Source: Luteimicrobium subarcticum (lineage in GTDB: Bacteria > Actinomycetota > Actinomycetes > Actinomycetales > Cellulomonadaceae). Taken from it: a stretch of DNA of 62,312 bases. Positions 7,946 to 16,619 of this stretch are shown piece by piece. The stretch is from positions 1 to 62,312 of the forward strand of contig NZ_PGTZ01000001.1 in NCBI RefSeq assembly GCF_002798015.1, read 5' to 3'. Below the pieces are notes generated by a model, which saw nothing but the letters and a program-made list of their open reading frames with translations, made no database searches and was not told where the DNA came from. Position 1 is the stretch's first letter; each line of letters begins with the position of its first letter. A program made the translations under genes and the position numbers.

Positions 7946-8650
7946 TCAGGGCGGCGGTTCCAGCGCTGCAGGGTGGGCGACGACACCGTGCAGCACGAGG
8001 TCGACCAGTTGCCCGGGGTCGGCCGGTTCCGGTTCGACGCCGCGCCGACGCGCGTCGACCTGACGCATGGAGGCGCCGACCAGCACGACGTCGAACAGGT
8101 CCACGGCCTGGGCGACCCCGGTACGCAGCTGCGCGGCGTCGGGCTCGACGAGGCGCGCGACGGCGGCGCGCACCTCCTGCTCGGCGTCCGCCTGACGTGA
8201 CATGTGGCGCTGCCAGCCTTCGCGGCCGGCCTGCTGGCGCTCGTCGTCGGGTCGCGGGTCGATGCGCCCGATCTCGTGCAGGATCCCGACCCAGCGGATC
8301 GTCTCGGACACGTGAGCCAGGCCGGCGCTCATGACGGCGACGAGACGCTCCCGCAACGGGAGCGAGCGGTCGATCGCCTCGATGTCGGGCAGGACCCGGC
8401 GCGGGTCGAGCCCGTCGAACGCCGCCGCGCCGACCAGGCTCAGCTTGTCGTCGAACACCCGGAAGATCGTCCCCTCGGCCACCCCCGCTACGGCCGCGAG
8501 CTCCTTGGTGGTCACGCTCAGCCCGCGCGAGAGCAGCACGGGGCCGACGGCACCCAGGATCGCGGCACGCCGCTCGTCCGCAGGCAGCGGGGTGGCCCGA
8601 CGCGAGCCGGAGGCGGCTGCAGACCCCGGGGACGACGCGGTTACGGACAC
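7946..8650 (-). CDS. TetR family transcriptional regulator
   Basis: This 234-aa protein has an N-terminal helix-turn-helix at about residues 25-75 (AILGAVGPVLLSRGLSVTTK ... VAEGTIFRVFDDK), typical of TetR repressors, followed by a helical ligand-binding region of no recognisable type. The GTG start lies directly next to a 38-bp dyad without a Shine-Dalgarno sequence, suggesting a short or absent leader. The gene heads an operon with the ABC exporter, so it probably represses itself and the pump until a transported compound binds. The inducer is unknown. Confidence 0.9.
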   Translation of the reverse strand: MSVTASSPGSAAASGSRRATPLPADERRAAILGAVGPVLLSRGLSVTTKELAAVAGVAEGTIFRVFDDKLSLVGAAAFDGLDPRRVLPDIEAIDRSLPLRERLVAVMSAGLAHVSETIRWVGILHEIGRIDPRPDDERQQAGREGWQRHMSRQADAEQEVRAAVARLVEPDAAQLRTGVAQAVDLFDVVLVGASMRQVDARRRGVEPEPADPGQLVDLVLHGVVAHPAALEPPP

Positions 8651-8654
8651 GCGA

Positions 8655-8692
8655 ACAGGCTATGTGAGTGAGTGCTCACTCACATAGCCTGT
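8655..8692. promoter_or_regulatory. TetR operator (18-bp perfect arms)
   Basis: Arms ACAGGCTATGTGAGTGAG and CTCACTCACATAGCCTGT are exact complements around a TG centre. The core GTGAGTGAGTGCTCACTCAC resembles classic TetR-family sites. The dyad sits 4 bases upstream of the tetR start codon, so a bound dimer would block initiation of the tetR-ABC operon (autorepression). Confidence 0.8.
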
Positions 8693-8747
8693 CCGGCCAT
8701 GCATCGTGTTCGCCAGAAGCGAACGCAGCCGCCTCAGCTCTCGGAGG

Positions 8748-9977
8748 TCAGACCTGCTGCGGACCGCCGGGCACGTCGTCCGCCGGAGGCTCCTCGCCCA
8801 CCGGGCGCGGCGTCGTCCCACGCACGGGCGGCGCGGGCGGCGGCACGTGGCCGGCGCCAGGGCGCTGCCCGAGCTCGACCGACGGGTCCACCGGCATGCC
8901 CGAGTGCGTCCCCGCGCTCGTCGCGTCCGCAGTCGCGGCCTCGGCCTGGCGCCGCGCCTCCGCGAGCGCCTCGGCCGGGTCCGTCAGCGCCGACGGCGGC
9001 AGGCTGTTCTCGACACGCGGACGCGGGGCACGTTGCGCCGGGCCGTCGGACCCGCCCGGTCCCGCCGGGTCGCCCGAAGGACCGACCGGACCGCCGTCGC
9101 CCCCGAACCCCTTGGCGATCGACCCGAGCGCGGCGGTGAACTCGGTGGGCACGACCCAGAGCTTGCTCGCGGTGCCGTTCGCGATCTGCGGGAGCATCTG
9201 CAGGTACTGGTAGGCCAGCAGCTTCGGGTCGGCGTCGCCCTGGTGGATGGCATCGAAGACCTGGAGGATGGCGCGGGCCTCACCCTCGGCCCGCAGGATC
9301 GCGGACTGCGCCTGCCCCTCGGCCCGCAGGATCTGGGACTGCTTCTCGCCCTCGGCCGTGAGGATCTGGGACTGCTTGACACCCTCCGCGGTCAGGATGG
9401 TGGCGCGGCGGTCACGCTCGGCGCGCATCTGCTGCTCCATCGAGCCCTGCACGCTCGCGGGCGGGTCGATCGACTTGAGCTCGACGCGGTTGACGCGGAT
9501 GCCCCACTTGCCGGTCGCCTCGTCGAGCACGCCGCGGAGCTGGCCGTTGATCTGGTCACGGCTCGTCAGGGTCTGCTCGAGGTCCATCGACCCGATGACG
9601 TTGCGGAGCGTGGTCACGGTGAGCTGCTCGATCGCCGTGATGTAGTTCGCGATCTCGTAGACCGCGGCCTTCGGGTCGGTCACCTGGAAGTAGATGACCG
9701 TGTCGATGCTCACCACGAGGTTGTCGCTCGTGATGACGGGCTGCGGCGGGAACGAGACGACCTGCTCGCGCAGGTCGACTCCCGCGCGCACGCGGTCCAC
9801 GAACGGGACGAGCAGGTGGAAGCCGGCGTCGAGGGTGCGCGAGTAGCGGCCGAGCCGCTCCACGATCAGCGAGACCGCCTGCGGCACGATCCGGACGGCC
9901 TTCGCCAGCGCGACGATGACGAAGATGACGATGAGGGCGATGACGATCCAGACCACGATCGTCGCGGGGTCGTTCAT
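8748..9977 (-). CDS. SPFH/band-7 membrane scaffold protein (stomatin/QmcA-like)
   Basis: This 409-aa protein has one N-terminal membrane helix (about residues 7-28), an SPFH domain (VPQAVSLIVERLGRY ... LVVSIDTVIYFQVTDP ... LRNVIGSMDLEQTLTSR), and a coiled region with four 11-residue repeats. A poorly conserved glycine/proline-rich tail follows. Such proteins form oligomeric flotillin- or stomatin-like platforms in the inner membrane and may control membrane proteases or lipid domains. It is translationally coupled (ATGA, 9974-9977) to the upstream NfeD protein, its usual partner. Confidence 0.93.
   Translation of the reverse strand: MNDPATIVVWIVIALIVIFVIVALAKAVRIVPQAVSLIVERLGRYSRTLDAGFHLLVPFVDRVRAGVDLREQVVSFPPQPVITSDNLVVSIDTVIYFQVTDPKAAVYEIANYITAIEQLTVTTLRNVIGSMDLEQTLTSRDQINGQLRGVLDEATGKWGIRVNRVELKSIDPPASVQGSMEQQMRAERDRRATILTAEGVKQSQILTAEGEKQSQILRAEGQAQSAILRAEGEARAILQVFDAIHQGDADPKLLAYQYLQMLPQIANGTASKLWVVPTEFTAALGSIAKGFGGDGGPVGPSGDPAGPGGSDGPAQRAPRPRVENSLPPSALTDPAEALAEARRQAEAATADATSAGTHSGMPVDPSVELGQRPGAGHVPPPAPPVRGTTPRPVGEEPPADDVPGGPQQV
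9267..9398 (-). repeat. Four tandem 11-residue repeats in the SPFH protein
   Basis: Residues 194-237 read as four units of the form IL(T/R)AEGxxQSx, encoded by a 132-bp tandem repeat with near-identical 33-bp units. The 11-residue period suits a right-handed coiled coil, as found in the C-terminal helices of SPFH oligomers. Confidence 0.85.
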
Positions 9978-10441
9978 TCCTTGGGTCCTCCCGGAGTGAG
10001 GTGCAGCGGTTCGACGACAGCGGTCGCGCCGTCGATGCGGACGACGCGGACGGGCTCACCCGCGGACAGGGGTTCGGGGCGTGCGCCGGAAGCGGTCCGC
10101 GCGGTCCAGACCTCACCGCCGAGCTTCACGCGACCCCCCGTCCCGGTCACGGCGTCGAGGACGAGCGCCTCGCGCCCGACGAGCGCGTCAGCGTTGGTGA
10201 GGTGCTTGGGCGTGCGGTCGCGAAAGCGTTCGAGCAGCGCGCGGCGCGCGGTGAGGAGCAGCACGGTCGACACCAGCGCGAACGCCACGACCTGCCACCA
10301 CGCGCTCCCGCCCGCCAGAGCGACGATGCCGGCAGCGACGGCGCCGCCCGCGAACATCAGCAGGACGAAGCTGAGCGTGACCACCTCGAGGAGGGCGAAG
10401 ACGAGCGCCGCCACGATCCACCAGAGCCAGTGCCAGTCCAT
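9974..10441 (-). CDS. NfeD-like membrane protein
   Basis: This 155-aa protein has about three hydrophobic segments in its first half (WLWWIVAALVFALLEVV and following) and a C-terminal OB-fold-like NfeD domain (ALVGREALVLDAVTG ... VRVVRIDGATAVVEPL). This is the short NfeD class without the serine-protease domain; it pairs with SPFH proteins in the membrane. The start ATG at 10441 has AAGGGG upstream. Its stop overlaps the SPFH start. Function beyond scaffold assembly is not defined by the sequence. Confidence 0.9.
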   Translation of the reverse strand: MDWHWLWWIVAALVFALLEVVTLSFVLLMFAGGAVAAGIVALAGGSAWWQVVAFALVSTVLLLTARRALLERFRDRTPKHLTNADALVGREALVLDAVTGTGGRVKLGGEVWTARTASGARPEPLSAGEPVRVVRIDGATAVVEPLHLTPGGPKE

Positions 10442-10548
10442 GGCGGCCCCTTCCGCGCGTCGAGCGCCGTGGGAACGGCGCGGGTCGACCTTTGCTCAGA
10501 TTTTACCCTCGTGTCAACTCCCCCGCCGTCTCGGTTGCACGGAGGCGG

Positions 10549-11379
10549 TCAGCGGGCCGAACGGGCCGCCCACCGGTCGCCCGCACGCTCGACCACGAGG
10601 GGGATGCCGAACGCGCCCGACAGGTTCTCCGAGGTGAGGACCTCCTCGAGAGGGCCGGCCGCGTGGACCTGGCCGTCGCGCAGCAGCAGCAGGTGCGTGA
10701 ACCCCGGCGGGATCTCCTCGACGTGGTGGGTCACCAGCACCAGGACGGGCGCGGCCGCGTCGCCGGCGAGCTCCGCGAGCGCCTCCACGAGCTCCTCGCG
10801 CCCCCCGAGGTCGAGGCCCGCGGCGGGCTCGTCGAGCAGCAGCAGCTCCGGGTCGGTCATGAGCGAGCGGGCGATCTGGACGCGCTTGCGCTCGCCCTCG
10901 CTGAGGGTCCCGAACGCGCGGTCGGCGAGGTGGTCCACCCCGAACAGCCGCAGCAGGTCGGTGCCGCGCTCGGTGTCGAAGTCCTCGTACTCCTCGCGCC
11001 ACCGGCCGGTGATGCCGTAGGCCGCGGTCACGACGACGTCGCGCACCGACTCGTCCGCCGGGATCCGCTCCGCGAGCGCCGCGCTGGCGAGACCGATGCG
11101 CGGCCGCAGCTCCGACAGGTCCGACCCGCCGAGCCGCTCACCGAGCACGTGCACCGTGCCGCGCGTGGGGTGCAGTCGTGCCGCGGCGATCTGGACCAGG
11201 GTCGTCTTGCCGGCGCCGTTGCGCCCGAGGACGACCCAGCGCTCGTCCTCGGCCACCTGCCAGCCCACCGCGTCGAGGATCATCTTGGTCCCGCGGCGGA
11301 CGGACACCCCCTCCAGCTCGAGGACCCAGTCCGAGGACGGGCCGGCGGTCGTGACCGAAGCGCTGGAGGGCTGGCTCAT
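10549..11379 (-). CDS. ABC transporter ATP-binding protein (stand-alone)
   Basis: This 276-aa ATPase has Walker A GRNGAGKTT, signature LSEGERKRVQIAR and Walker B LLLLDEPAAGLD. There is no permease gene next to it, so it either serves a distant permease or has a soluble role, as proposed for YlmA/ModF-type ATPases. The start is placed at ATG 11379 because a TAGGGT -10 element ends 7 bases upstream, which gives a leaderless transcript. A GTG at 11385 would leave only one base between -10 and start. It is divergent from the gene at 11406. Confidence 0.88.
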   Translation of the reverse strand: MSQPSSASVTTAGPSSDWVLELEGVSVRRGTKMILDAVGWQVAEDERWVVLGRNGAGKTTLVQIAAARLHPTRGTVHVLGERLGGSDLSELRPRIGLASAALAERIPADESVRDVVVTAAYGITGRWREEYEDFDTERGTDLLRLFGVDHLADRAFGTLSEGERKRVQIARSLMTDPELLLLDEPAAGLDLGGREELVEALAELAGDAAAPVLVLVTHHVEEIPPGFTHLLLLRDGQVHAAGPLEEVLTSENLSGAFGIPLVVERAGDRWAARSAR

Positions 11380-11386
11380 GGCCACG

Positions 11387-11398
11387 ACCCTATAGGTT
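11387..11398. promoter_or_regulatory. Back-to-back leaderless -10 elements
   Basis: ACCCTATAGGTT contains a minus-strand TAGGGT (11387-11392) and a plus-strand TAGGTT (11393-11398) that directly abut. Each ends 7 bases before an ATG (11379 on minus, 11406 on plus). Both divergent genes therefore appear to be transcribed from the first base of their start codons or very close to it. Confidence 0.6.
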
Positions 11399-11405
11399 GG
11401 GCGGG

Positions 11406-12218
11406 ATGGATCCGTACGCCGACAACGCCTCCCCGCTCCCCCGCAGCGTCATGCTCGCCCTGTGGCTCGGCGCGTCCTCGCGGCCCGGTGCGGGCGACGC
11501 CGTGACCCGTGCCGCGGCGGCCGTCCAGGGGGACGACGAGCCGCACGTCGTCGACGGTCTGGGCGGCGCGGCGAACCTCGCGACGCTCCTCGAGACGTGG
11601 TCGGGGGACGCGTCGGCACGCCGGGCGACGGCCGTCGCGGCGCTGCTCCCCGCGCCGGGCGACTCCGCGGCCGTCCCGGTGGGAGTCGCCCACGACGCCG
11701 TCGACGCGGGCGAGTGCGTGCTCGTCGAGACGCCGGGCGGGTCGTTCGCCGCGGTGCCCCACGTCGATCGCTTCGGGTCGGACCTCGAGCCGGGCCACCT
11801 GGTGCGCTGGCACGTGCAGCCCGTCGAGCCGTGGCGCCTACGACTGCTCGGCACCCTCGGGACGCTGGAAGAGGCGGAACGCGGCCTGCGCCGCGCGCTC
11901 GCGACGGCGGTCGAGGCGCTCGACGCGCTCGACGTGTCGCGGTGGCGCGAGGACGCGGCGGCGGAGATCGCCCGGCTGCGCGAGCCCGTGGACCTCACCC
12001 CGTTCGTCCCGCGCGGGCTGGACCCCCGGCGCGTGCGGGCGCTGTCGCAGGCGGTGCGCCTGGGCGCGATCGTCCGGCTCGCGACGGTGGACGACGGCGC
12101 GGCGGTCAACGTGTTCCAGACGGACCAGCGCGACGCCGCGCTGCGTTCCGTCGAGGTCGCGGCCCGGCACGCGATGGCGGCGGCGTCCGTGGTGCCGGGT
12201 CCCGGCGACCGGGACTGA
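11406..12218 (+). CDS. Conserved hypothetical actinobacterial protein
   Basis: This 270-aa soluble protein is not assigned to any function. Its N-terminal half is alanine-rich, with LPRSVMLALWLGASSRPG, DDEPHVVDGLGG and a run through VLVETPGGSFAAVPHV. The C-terminal half has charged helices (EEAERGLRRALATAVEALDA) and DLTPFVPRGLDPRRVRALSQ. No signal peptide or membrane helix is seen. Codon usage is like that of its neighbours. The start ATG at 11406 fits a leaderless TAGGTT promoter; a TTG at 11397 lies inside the -10 and is unlikely. The stop codon forms part of a terminator stem shared with the convergent NUDIX gene. Confidence 0.8.
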   Translation: MDPYADNASPLPRSVMLALWLGASSRPGAGDAVTRAAAAVQGDDEPHVVDGLGGAANLATLLETWSGDASARRATAVAALLPAPGDSAAVPVGVAHDAVDAGECVLVETPGGSFAAVPHVDRFGSDLEPGHLVRWHVQPVEPWRLRLLGTLGTLEEAERGLRRALATAVEALDALDVSRWREDAAAEIARLREPVDLTPFVPRGLDPRRVRALSQAVRLGAIVRLATVDDGAAVNVFQTDQRDAALRSVEVAARHAMAAASVVPGPGDRD

Positions 12219-12239
12219 CGCCCTCCCGGTCGGGCGTCA
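12216..12239. terminator. Bidirectional terminator containing both stop codons
   Basis: TGACGCCC and GGGCGTCA are exact 8-bp complements separated by 8 bases. The left TGA is the stop of the plus-strand gene, and the right TCA is the stop of the minus-strand NUDIX gene. The structure can end both convergent transcripts. No T-run follows. Confidence 0.6.
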
Positions 12240-12647
12240 GGGGCGCGCGTGCAGCGCGAGCAGGGCGACGGTGAGCGGGGCGAGCGGGACGCCGGGCTCC
12301 CCCGGGTCGACCCACACGAGCTCTGCGATCTCGGCGGCCGCGACGGGCGAGTGCCTGCCGGGCACCTCGAAGACGTCGGCGACGAGGGCGTGACCGGGTT
12401 CGTTGGCGGCGTCGCCGTGCCACGTCCCGCGCGGGACCAGCTCGTCCGCACACACCACCACGCCGACCTCTTCGGCGAGCTCGCGGGCGAGTGTCTCGGC
12501 ACCCGACTCACCCGGCTCGGGCTTGCCGCCCGGCTGCATGAACCGGCTCGTCCCCTGCTTGCGCACCAGGAGCCAGCGCCCGGCGTCGTCCACGACGATC
12601 CCGGCCGCCACGCGGATGACCGGGGACTCCGGTCGGGCGGCGCCCAT
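12237..12647 (-). CDS. NUDIX hydrolase
   Basis: This 136-aa protein is a single NUDIX domain. The NUDIX box reads GGKPEPGES followed by AETLARELAEEVGV at about residues 40-62, with the metal-binding REXXEE glutamates intact. It hydrolyses nucleoside-diphosphate-linked substrates; the exact one is unknown (MutT-like sanitation or NDP-sugar turnover are options). The ATG at 12645-12647 overlaps the stop of glgA (TGATG), so it is co-translated with glycogen synthase. This may hint at an ADP-sugar substrate, but that is inference. Confidence 0.9.
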   Translation of the reverse strand: MGAARPESPVIRVAAGIVVDDAGRWLLVRKQGTSRFMQPGGKPEPGESGAETLARELAEEVGVVVCADELVPRGTWHGDAANEPGHALVADVFEVPGRHSPVAAAEIAELVWVDPGEPGVPLAPLTVALLALHARP

Positions 12648-13897
12648 CAGGCGCGCCCGGTGAGCACCTGCTCGTAGACCGCGAGGGTCCGGTCGGCGAT
12701 CGCGTCCCACGAGAAGTGCTCCTCGACGCGCCGGCGCGCGGCGACGCCCTGCTCGGCGGCGTGCGCGGGGTCGGACAGCACGCGGGTCAGTGCGTCGGCG
12801 AGGTCGGTGACGAACCGCTCGGGGTCGACCGGCGTGCCCGTGCCGTCCTGGACCTGCTCGATCGGGACGAGCGAGCCCGTGACACCGTCGTCGATGACCT
12901 CGGGGATGCCGCCGGTCGCGGAGCCGACGACGGGCAGGCCGACCGCCATGGCCTCGAGGTTCACGATGCCGAGGGGCTCGTAGACCGACGGGCACACGAA
13001 CACGGTCGACGCGGCGAGCACGGCGACCAGCTCGGGCCGCGGGAGCATCTCCTCGATCCACACGACGCCGGTGCGACGGCGGGCCAGCTCGGCGACCGCG
13101 CCCGAGACCTCGGCCGCGATCTCCGGGGTGTCGGGCGCCCCGGCGCACAGCACCACCTGGACCTCGGGCGCGAGCCGCTCGACCGCCCGGAGCAGGTACG
13201 GCAGCCCCTTCTGCCGGGTGATGCGCCCCACGAACACGACGGTCGGCCGCGCGGCGTCGATGCCGAGACGCGTCACCGTCGCGCGGGCGGCGGCGAGCTC
13301 GTCGTCCGTGGCCGGCGCCTTCCACCCGTCGAGGTCGATGCCGTTGTGCACGACGTGGACCTTCGCCGGATCGACGTCCGGGTAGCAACGCAGGATGTCG
13401 GCGCGCATGCCGCCGCTCACCGCGATGATCCCGTCGGCGGCCTCGTAGGCCGTGCGCTCCGCCCAGCCCGACAGCCGGTACCCGCCGCCGAGCTGCTCCG
13501 CCTTCCAGGGGCGCAGCGGCTCGAGCGAGTGCGCCGACAGGACGTGCGGAGCGCCGTGCAGCAGGCCGCCGAGGTGGCCGGCGAGGTTCGCGTACCAGGT
13601 GTGCGAGTGGACGACGTCGGCGCCCGCGACGTCGTTCGCGATCTGCAGGTCGACGCCGAACGTCGCGAGCGCCGCGTCGCCCCCCGCGAGCTCGGCAGGG
13701 ACGCCGTACGTCGTGACGACGGGCTCGCCGGGCACCGCAGCGGACGGCTCCCGCAGCGGGCCGTCGGCGGCCGAGCCGAACGCGCGCACGCGCACGTCCA
13801 TGCGGCGGGCCAGGACCCGGGAGAGCTCGGCCACGTGCACGCCGGCCCCTCCGTAGACGTTCGGCGGGTACTCACGGGTGAGGAGGTCGACGCGCAT
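12647..13897 (-). CDS. glgA: Glycogen synthase (ADP-glucose glucosyltransferase)
   Basis: This 416-aa GT4-fold enzyme starts MRVDLLTREYPPNVYGGAGVH and carries the donor-site region VYEPLGIVNLEAMAVGLPVVG with the retaining-transferase E-x7-E pattern. It transfers glucose from ADP-glucose to an alpha-glucan acceptor. The mycobacterial relative (GlgM) can also make maltose-1-phosphate, so that activity is possible. The gene is divergent from glgC, which makes the ADP-glucose. The ATG 13897 start is 7 bases after a minus-strand TAGGTT, giving a leaderless mRNA. Confidence 0.93.
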   Translation of the reverse strand: MRVDLLTREYPPNVYGGAGVHVAELSRVLARRMDVRVRAFGSAADGPLREPSAAVPGEPVVTTYGVPAELAGGDAALATFGVDLQIANDVAGADVVHSHTWYANLAGHLGGLLHGAPHVLSAHSLEPLRPWKAEQLGGGYRLSGWAERTAYEAADGIIAVSGGMRADILRCYPDVDPAKVHVVHNGIDLDGWKAPATDDELAAARATVTRLGIDAARPTVVFVGRITRQKGLPYLLRAVERLAPEVQVVLCAGAPDTPEIAAEVSGAVAELARRRTGVVWIEEMLPRPELVAVLAASTVFVCPSVYEPLGIVNLEAMAVGLPVVGSATGGIPEVIDDGVTGSLVPIEQVQDGTGTPVDPERFVTDLADALTRVLSDPAHAAEQGVAARRRVEEHFSWDAIADRTLAVYEQVLTGRA

Positions 13898-13904
13898 GCC
13901 GCAC

Positions 13905-13910
13905 AACCTA
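13905..13910 (-). promoter_or_regulatory. Leaderless -10 element of glgA
   Basis: Minus-strand TAGGTT ends 7 bases before the glgA ATG. The spacing equals that of the plus-strand promoter at 11393 (TAGGTT-N7-ATG). Confidence 0.55.
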
Positions 13911-13994
13911 TCGCCCGACGCACCCGCTCGGGCGAACTTCCACCGTCCGCCGTCCGACCGGCGTCCCGATGTCACCTCGCCGCCGGATTGGCCC

Positions 13995-14000
13995 TAGGGT
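13995..14000 (+). promoter_or_regulatory. Leaderless -10 element of glgC
   Basis: TAGGGT followed by six bases and the glgC ATG, with no Shine-Dalgarno sequence between them. Confidence 0.6.
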
Positions 14001-14006
14001 CGGGGC

Positions 14007-15245
14007 ATGGCAGCGAAGCGAGTCCTGGCGATCGTCCTGGCGGGTGGCGAAGGCAAGCGGCTCATGCCGCTGACAGCGCAGCGGGCCAAGCCCGCCGTAC
14101 CGTTCGGCGGGATCTACCGCCTCGTCGACTTCGCGCTGTCGAACGTCATCAACTCGCACTACCTGCACGTCATCGTGCTGACGCAGTACAAGTCGCACAG
14201 CCTCGACCGGCACATCTCGAAGACGTGGCGCATGTCGCCGCTCCTCGGCAACTACGTGGCCCCCGTCCCCGCGCAGCAGCGGGTCGGCAAGCACTGGTAC
14301 CTCGGCAGCGCCGACGCGATCTACCAGGGCCTCAACATCCTCGAGGACGAGCGTCCCGACATCGTCGTCGTGGTCGGGGCCGACCACGTGTACCGCATGG
14401 ACTTCTCGCAGATGGTCGACGCGCACATCGCGTCGGGCGCCGAGTTCACGGTCGCGGGCATCCGGCAGCCCATCGCGCTCGCCGACCAGTTCGGCGTCAT
14501 CGACGTCGACCCCGACAAGCCGGGCCGCATCCGCGCGTTCCTCGAGAAGCCGACCGACCCGCAGGGGCTCGCGGACTCGCCCGGCGAGGTGCTCGCGTCC
14601 ATGGGCAACTACGTCGCGAACGCCGACGCCCTCATCGACGCCGTGACGCGCGACGCCGCGAACGAGGACTCCAAGCACGACATGGGCGGCGACATCGTGC
14701 CGTGGTTCGTGGAGCGCGGGACCGCCGGCGTGTACGACTTCATCGAGAACGACGTCCCCGGCTCGACCGACCGCGACCGCAACTACTGGCGCGACGTCGG
14801 CACCATCGACTCGTACTTCGAGGCCAACAAGGACCTCATCTCGATCAACCCGGTCTTCAACCTGTACAACGACGAGTGGCCGCTGTTCACCGGGTACACC
14901 GGCCTGCCGCCGGCGAAGTTCGTGCACGCCGGCCCCGGCCGGCTCGGGCACGCCGCCGACTCGATCGTCTCCCCCGGCGTGCTCGTGTCGGGCGCGACCG
15001 TGGTCGGCTCCGTCCTGTCCCCCGGCGTCCACCTACACTCGTGGTCGTCCGTGTCCGACAGCGTGCTGATGGACGGCGTCCAGGTGCACCGCCACGCGCA
15101 GGTGCACCGCGCCATCCTCGACAAGAACGTCATCGTGGGCGCGCGCGCCCGCATCGGCCTCGACGCCGACGCGGACCGCGCCCGCGGGTTCACCGTCACC
15201 CCGTCGGGCATCACCGTCGTGCCGAAGGGAACCGTCGTTGAGTAG
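14007..15245 (+). CDS. glgC: Glucose-1-phosphate adenylyltransferase
   Basis: This 412-aa enzyme makes ADP-glucose from ATP and glucose-1-phosphate, the committed step of glycogen synthesis. It has the N-terminal nucleotidyltransferase signature [13 protein letters not shown] (about residues 11-23), the substrate-binding GADHVYRMD and FLEKPTDP motifs, [15 protein letters not shown], and a C-terminal left-handed beta-helix with hexapeptide repeats for allosteric control. Length matches the family. It is divergent from glgA and overlaps the downstream serB start by 8 bases. The promoter appears leaderless. Confidence 0.97.
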   Translation: MAAKRVLAIVLAGGEGKRLMPLTAQRAKPAVPFGGIYRLVDFALSNVINSHYLHVIVLTQYKSHSLDRHISKTWRMSPLLGNYVAPVPAQQRVGKHWYLGSADAIYQGLNILEDERPDIVVVVGADHVYRMDFSQMVDAHIASGAEFTVAGIRQPIALADQFGVIDVDPDKPGRIRAFLEKPTDPQGLADSPGEVLASMGNYVANADALIDAVTRDAANEDSKHDMGGDIVPWFVERGTAGVYDFIENDVPGSTDRDRNYWRDVGTIDSYFEANKDLISINPVFNLYNDEWPLFTGYTGLPPAKFVHAGPGRLGHAADSIVSPGVLVSGATVVGSVLSPGVHLHSWSSVSDSVLMDGVQVHRHAQVHRAILDKNVIVGARARIGLDADADRARGFTVTPSGITVVPKGTVVE

Positions 15246-15918
15246 TGCCGCGCCTCGTCCGGGGAGCCGTCGCCGGCTCGTGGTGATGGACGTCGACTCG
15301 ACGCTCATCGAGCAGGAGGTCATCGAGCTCCTCGCCGACCACGCCGGCACCCGCGAGCAGGTCGCGGCCGTCACCGAGGCCGCGATGCGCGGCGAGCTGG
15401 ACTTCGCGGGGTCGCTGCGCGAGCGCGTCGCGACCCTCGCGGGCGTCCCGGTCTCCGCGCTCGACGACGTCCGCGCCCGCGCGACCTTCACGCCCGGCGC
15501 ACGCGAGCTCGTCGCCGAGGCGCACCGCCGCGGCTGGACGGTCGCGCTCGTGTCGGGCGGGTTCGCGGAGATCGTCGGGGAGCTGGCCGCGGAGCTCGGC
15601 ATCACGACGTTCCGCGCGAACCGGCTCGAGGTCACCGGCGGGCGCCTGACGGGCCGGACCGTCGGGCCCGTCGTGGACCGCGCCGCCAAGGCGGCGGCAC
15701 TGCGCGAGTTCGCTGCGGCCGAGGGCGTGGACCTCGCGGACACCGTCGCGATCGGCGACGGCGCCAACGACCTCGACATGATCGCGGCGGCGGGCGTCGG
15801 GATCGCCTTCCGCGCGAAGCCCGTCGTCAAGGAGCAGGCGCCGCACTCCGTCGACGGCCGGCTCGACGAGGTCCTCGCCCTGGTCGACGCGCTCGCCGCG
15901 CCCGACCTCGCCCGCTGA
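15238..15918 (+). CDS. serB: Phosphoserine phosphatase
   Basis: This 226-aa HAD-superfamily enzyme has motif I DVDST (nucleophile D18, acid D20), motif II LVSGGF, and motif [12 protein letters not shown] near residue 174, the pattern of SerB, which finishes serine biosynthesis. It lacks the N-terminal ACT domains found in some actinobacterial SerB proteins. The TTG start at 15238, preceded by AAGGGAA, lies inside the end of glgC, so the two are coupled. A start at the internal GTG/ATG around residues 15-17 would cut off only a short basic tail. Confidence 0.9.
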   Translation: MSSAAPRPGSRRRLVVMDVDSTLIEQEVIELLADHAGTREQVAAVTEAAMRGELDFAGSLRERVATLAGVPVSALDDVRARATFTPGARELVAEAHRRGWTVALVSGGFAEIVGELAAELGITTFRANRLEVTGGRLTGRTVGPVVDRAAKAAALREFAAAEGVDLADTVAIGDGANDLDMIAAAGVGIAFRAKPVVKEQAPHSVDGRLDEVLALVDALAAPDLAR

Positions 15919-15932
15919 CGTCGCCCGACGCG

Positions 15933-16619
15933 CTACCGGTACCACTCCTCGTCGATGCCGGCGAGCCGGGACGGGCGCAGCTCGCCACCCAAGCCGTAGA
16001 AGCGCTGAAAGCTCATGATGAGCGGCCGCCAGCGTGCGGGGTCGACACGGTGCGACGTACCCGGTGCCCGGATCGCGCGGTGGACGTGGGTGCGCACGAC
16101 GGCGACCTCGAACGCCACGATCGTCCCGGCCTCGTGCGCGTCGTCGCGCTCGAGCGGGTGCGTGCTCGTCAGCCGCGCCTCCATCTGCACAGGGCACTCG
16201 GCGGCGCGCGCCGGGACGACCCTGTCCGACGGGAGCGGCGTGAGGTGCGCCCGCGCGAACTTGTCGGCCACGTGCCGGTAGCCGACCGCGTGCTTGCGCG
16301 GCGGCACCGGGTCGCGTCCGGTGGTGAGCGCCAGCCGGTCGACCGCGTCGACCTGCGACGACGACGGCAGGTTGATGACCACCTCGCCCGTCGCGGCGAT
16401 GTTGAGTGCCGTCTGGGAGCGCGCCCCGAGCCCCAGGAGCGCCGTGCTGCCGAGCCAGAACACCGACGACATCGGTGCGAGGTTGGCGCGGCCGTCGGCA
16501 TCGACCGTGCTGAGCAGCGCGACCGGCGTCCCGAAGTAGAGGATGGCGGGATCGATGACGTCGTGGGGGTCTGCGGCCGCGCGGACCGGTCGAGGGCGCG
16601 GGGTGAGTGTGGGATCCAT
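15933..16619 (-). CDS. Flavin reductase-like FMN-binding protein
   Basis: This 228-aa protein has the split-barrel flavin reductase domain: TPVALLSTVDADGRANLAPMS and VFWLGSTALLGLGARSQTALNI near the N-terminus, VVINLPS, and a VGYRHVADKFARAHLT stretch. Members bind FMN and act as NAD(P)H:flavin reductases or in small-molecule modification; no partner oxygenase is adjacent, so the reaction is unknown. It is convergent with serB. An 8-bp dyad with 20-bp spacing (16622-16629 and 16650-16657) lies just upstream of the ATG. Confidence 0.8.
   Translation of the reverse strand: MDPTLTPRPRPVRAAADPHDVIDPAILYFGTPVALLSTVDADGRANLAPMSSVFWLGSTALLGLGARSQTALNIAATGEVVINLPSSSQVDAVDRLALTTGRDPVPPRKHAVGYRHVADKFARAHLTPLPSDRVVPARAAECPVQMEARLTSTHPLERDDAHEAGTIVAFEVAVVRTHVHRAIRAPGTSHRVDPARWRPLIMSFQRFYGLGGELRPSRLAGIDEEWYR

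Noticed and set aside
4063-7986. A very long open frame of about 1,300 codons across both ABC exporter genes on the minus strand
   Set aside because: Only 4063-6111 encodes transporter sequence; upstream of 6111 it is an arginine/proline-rich shadow of the other subunit's frame.
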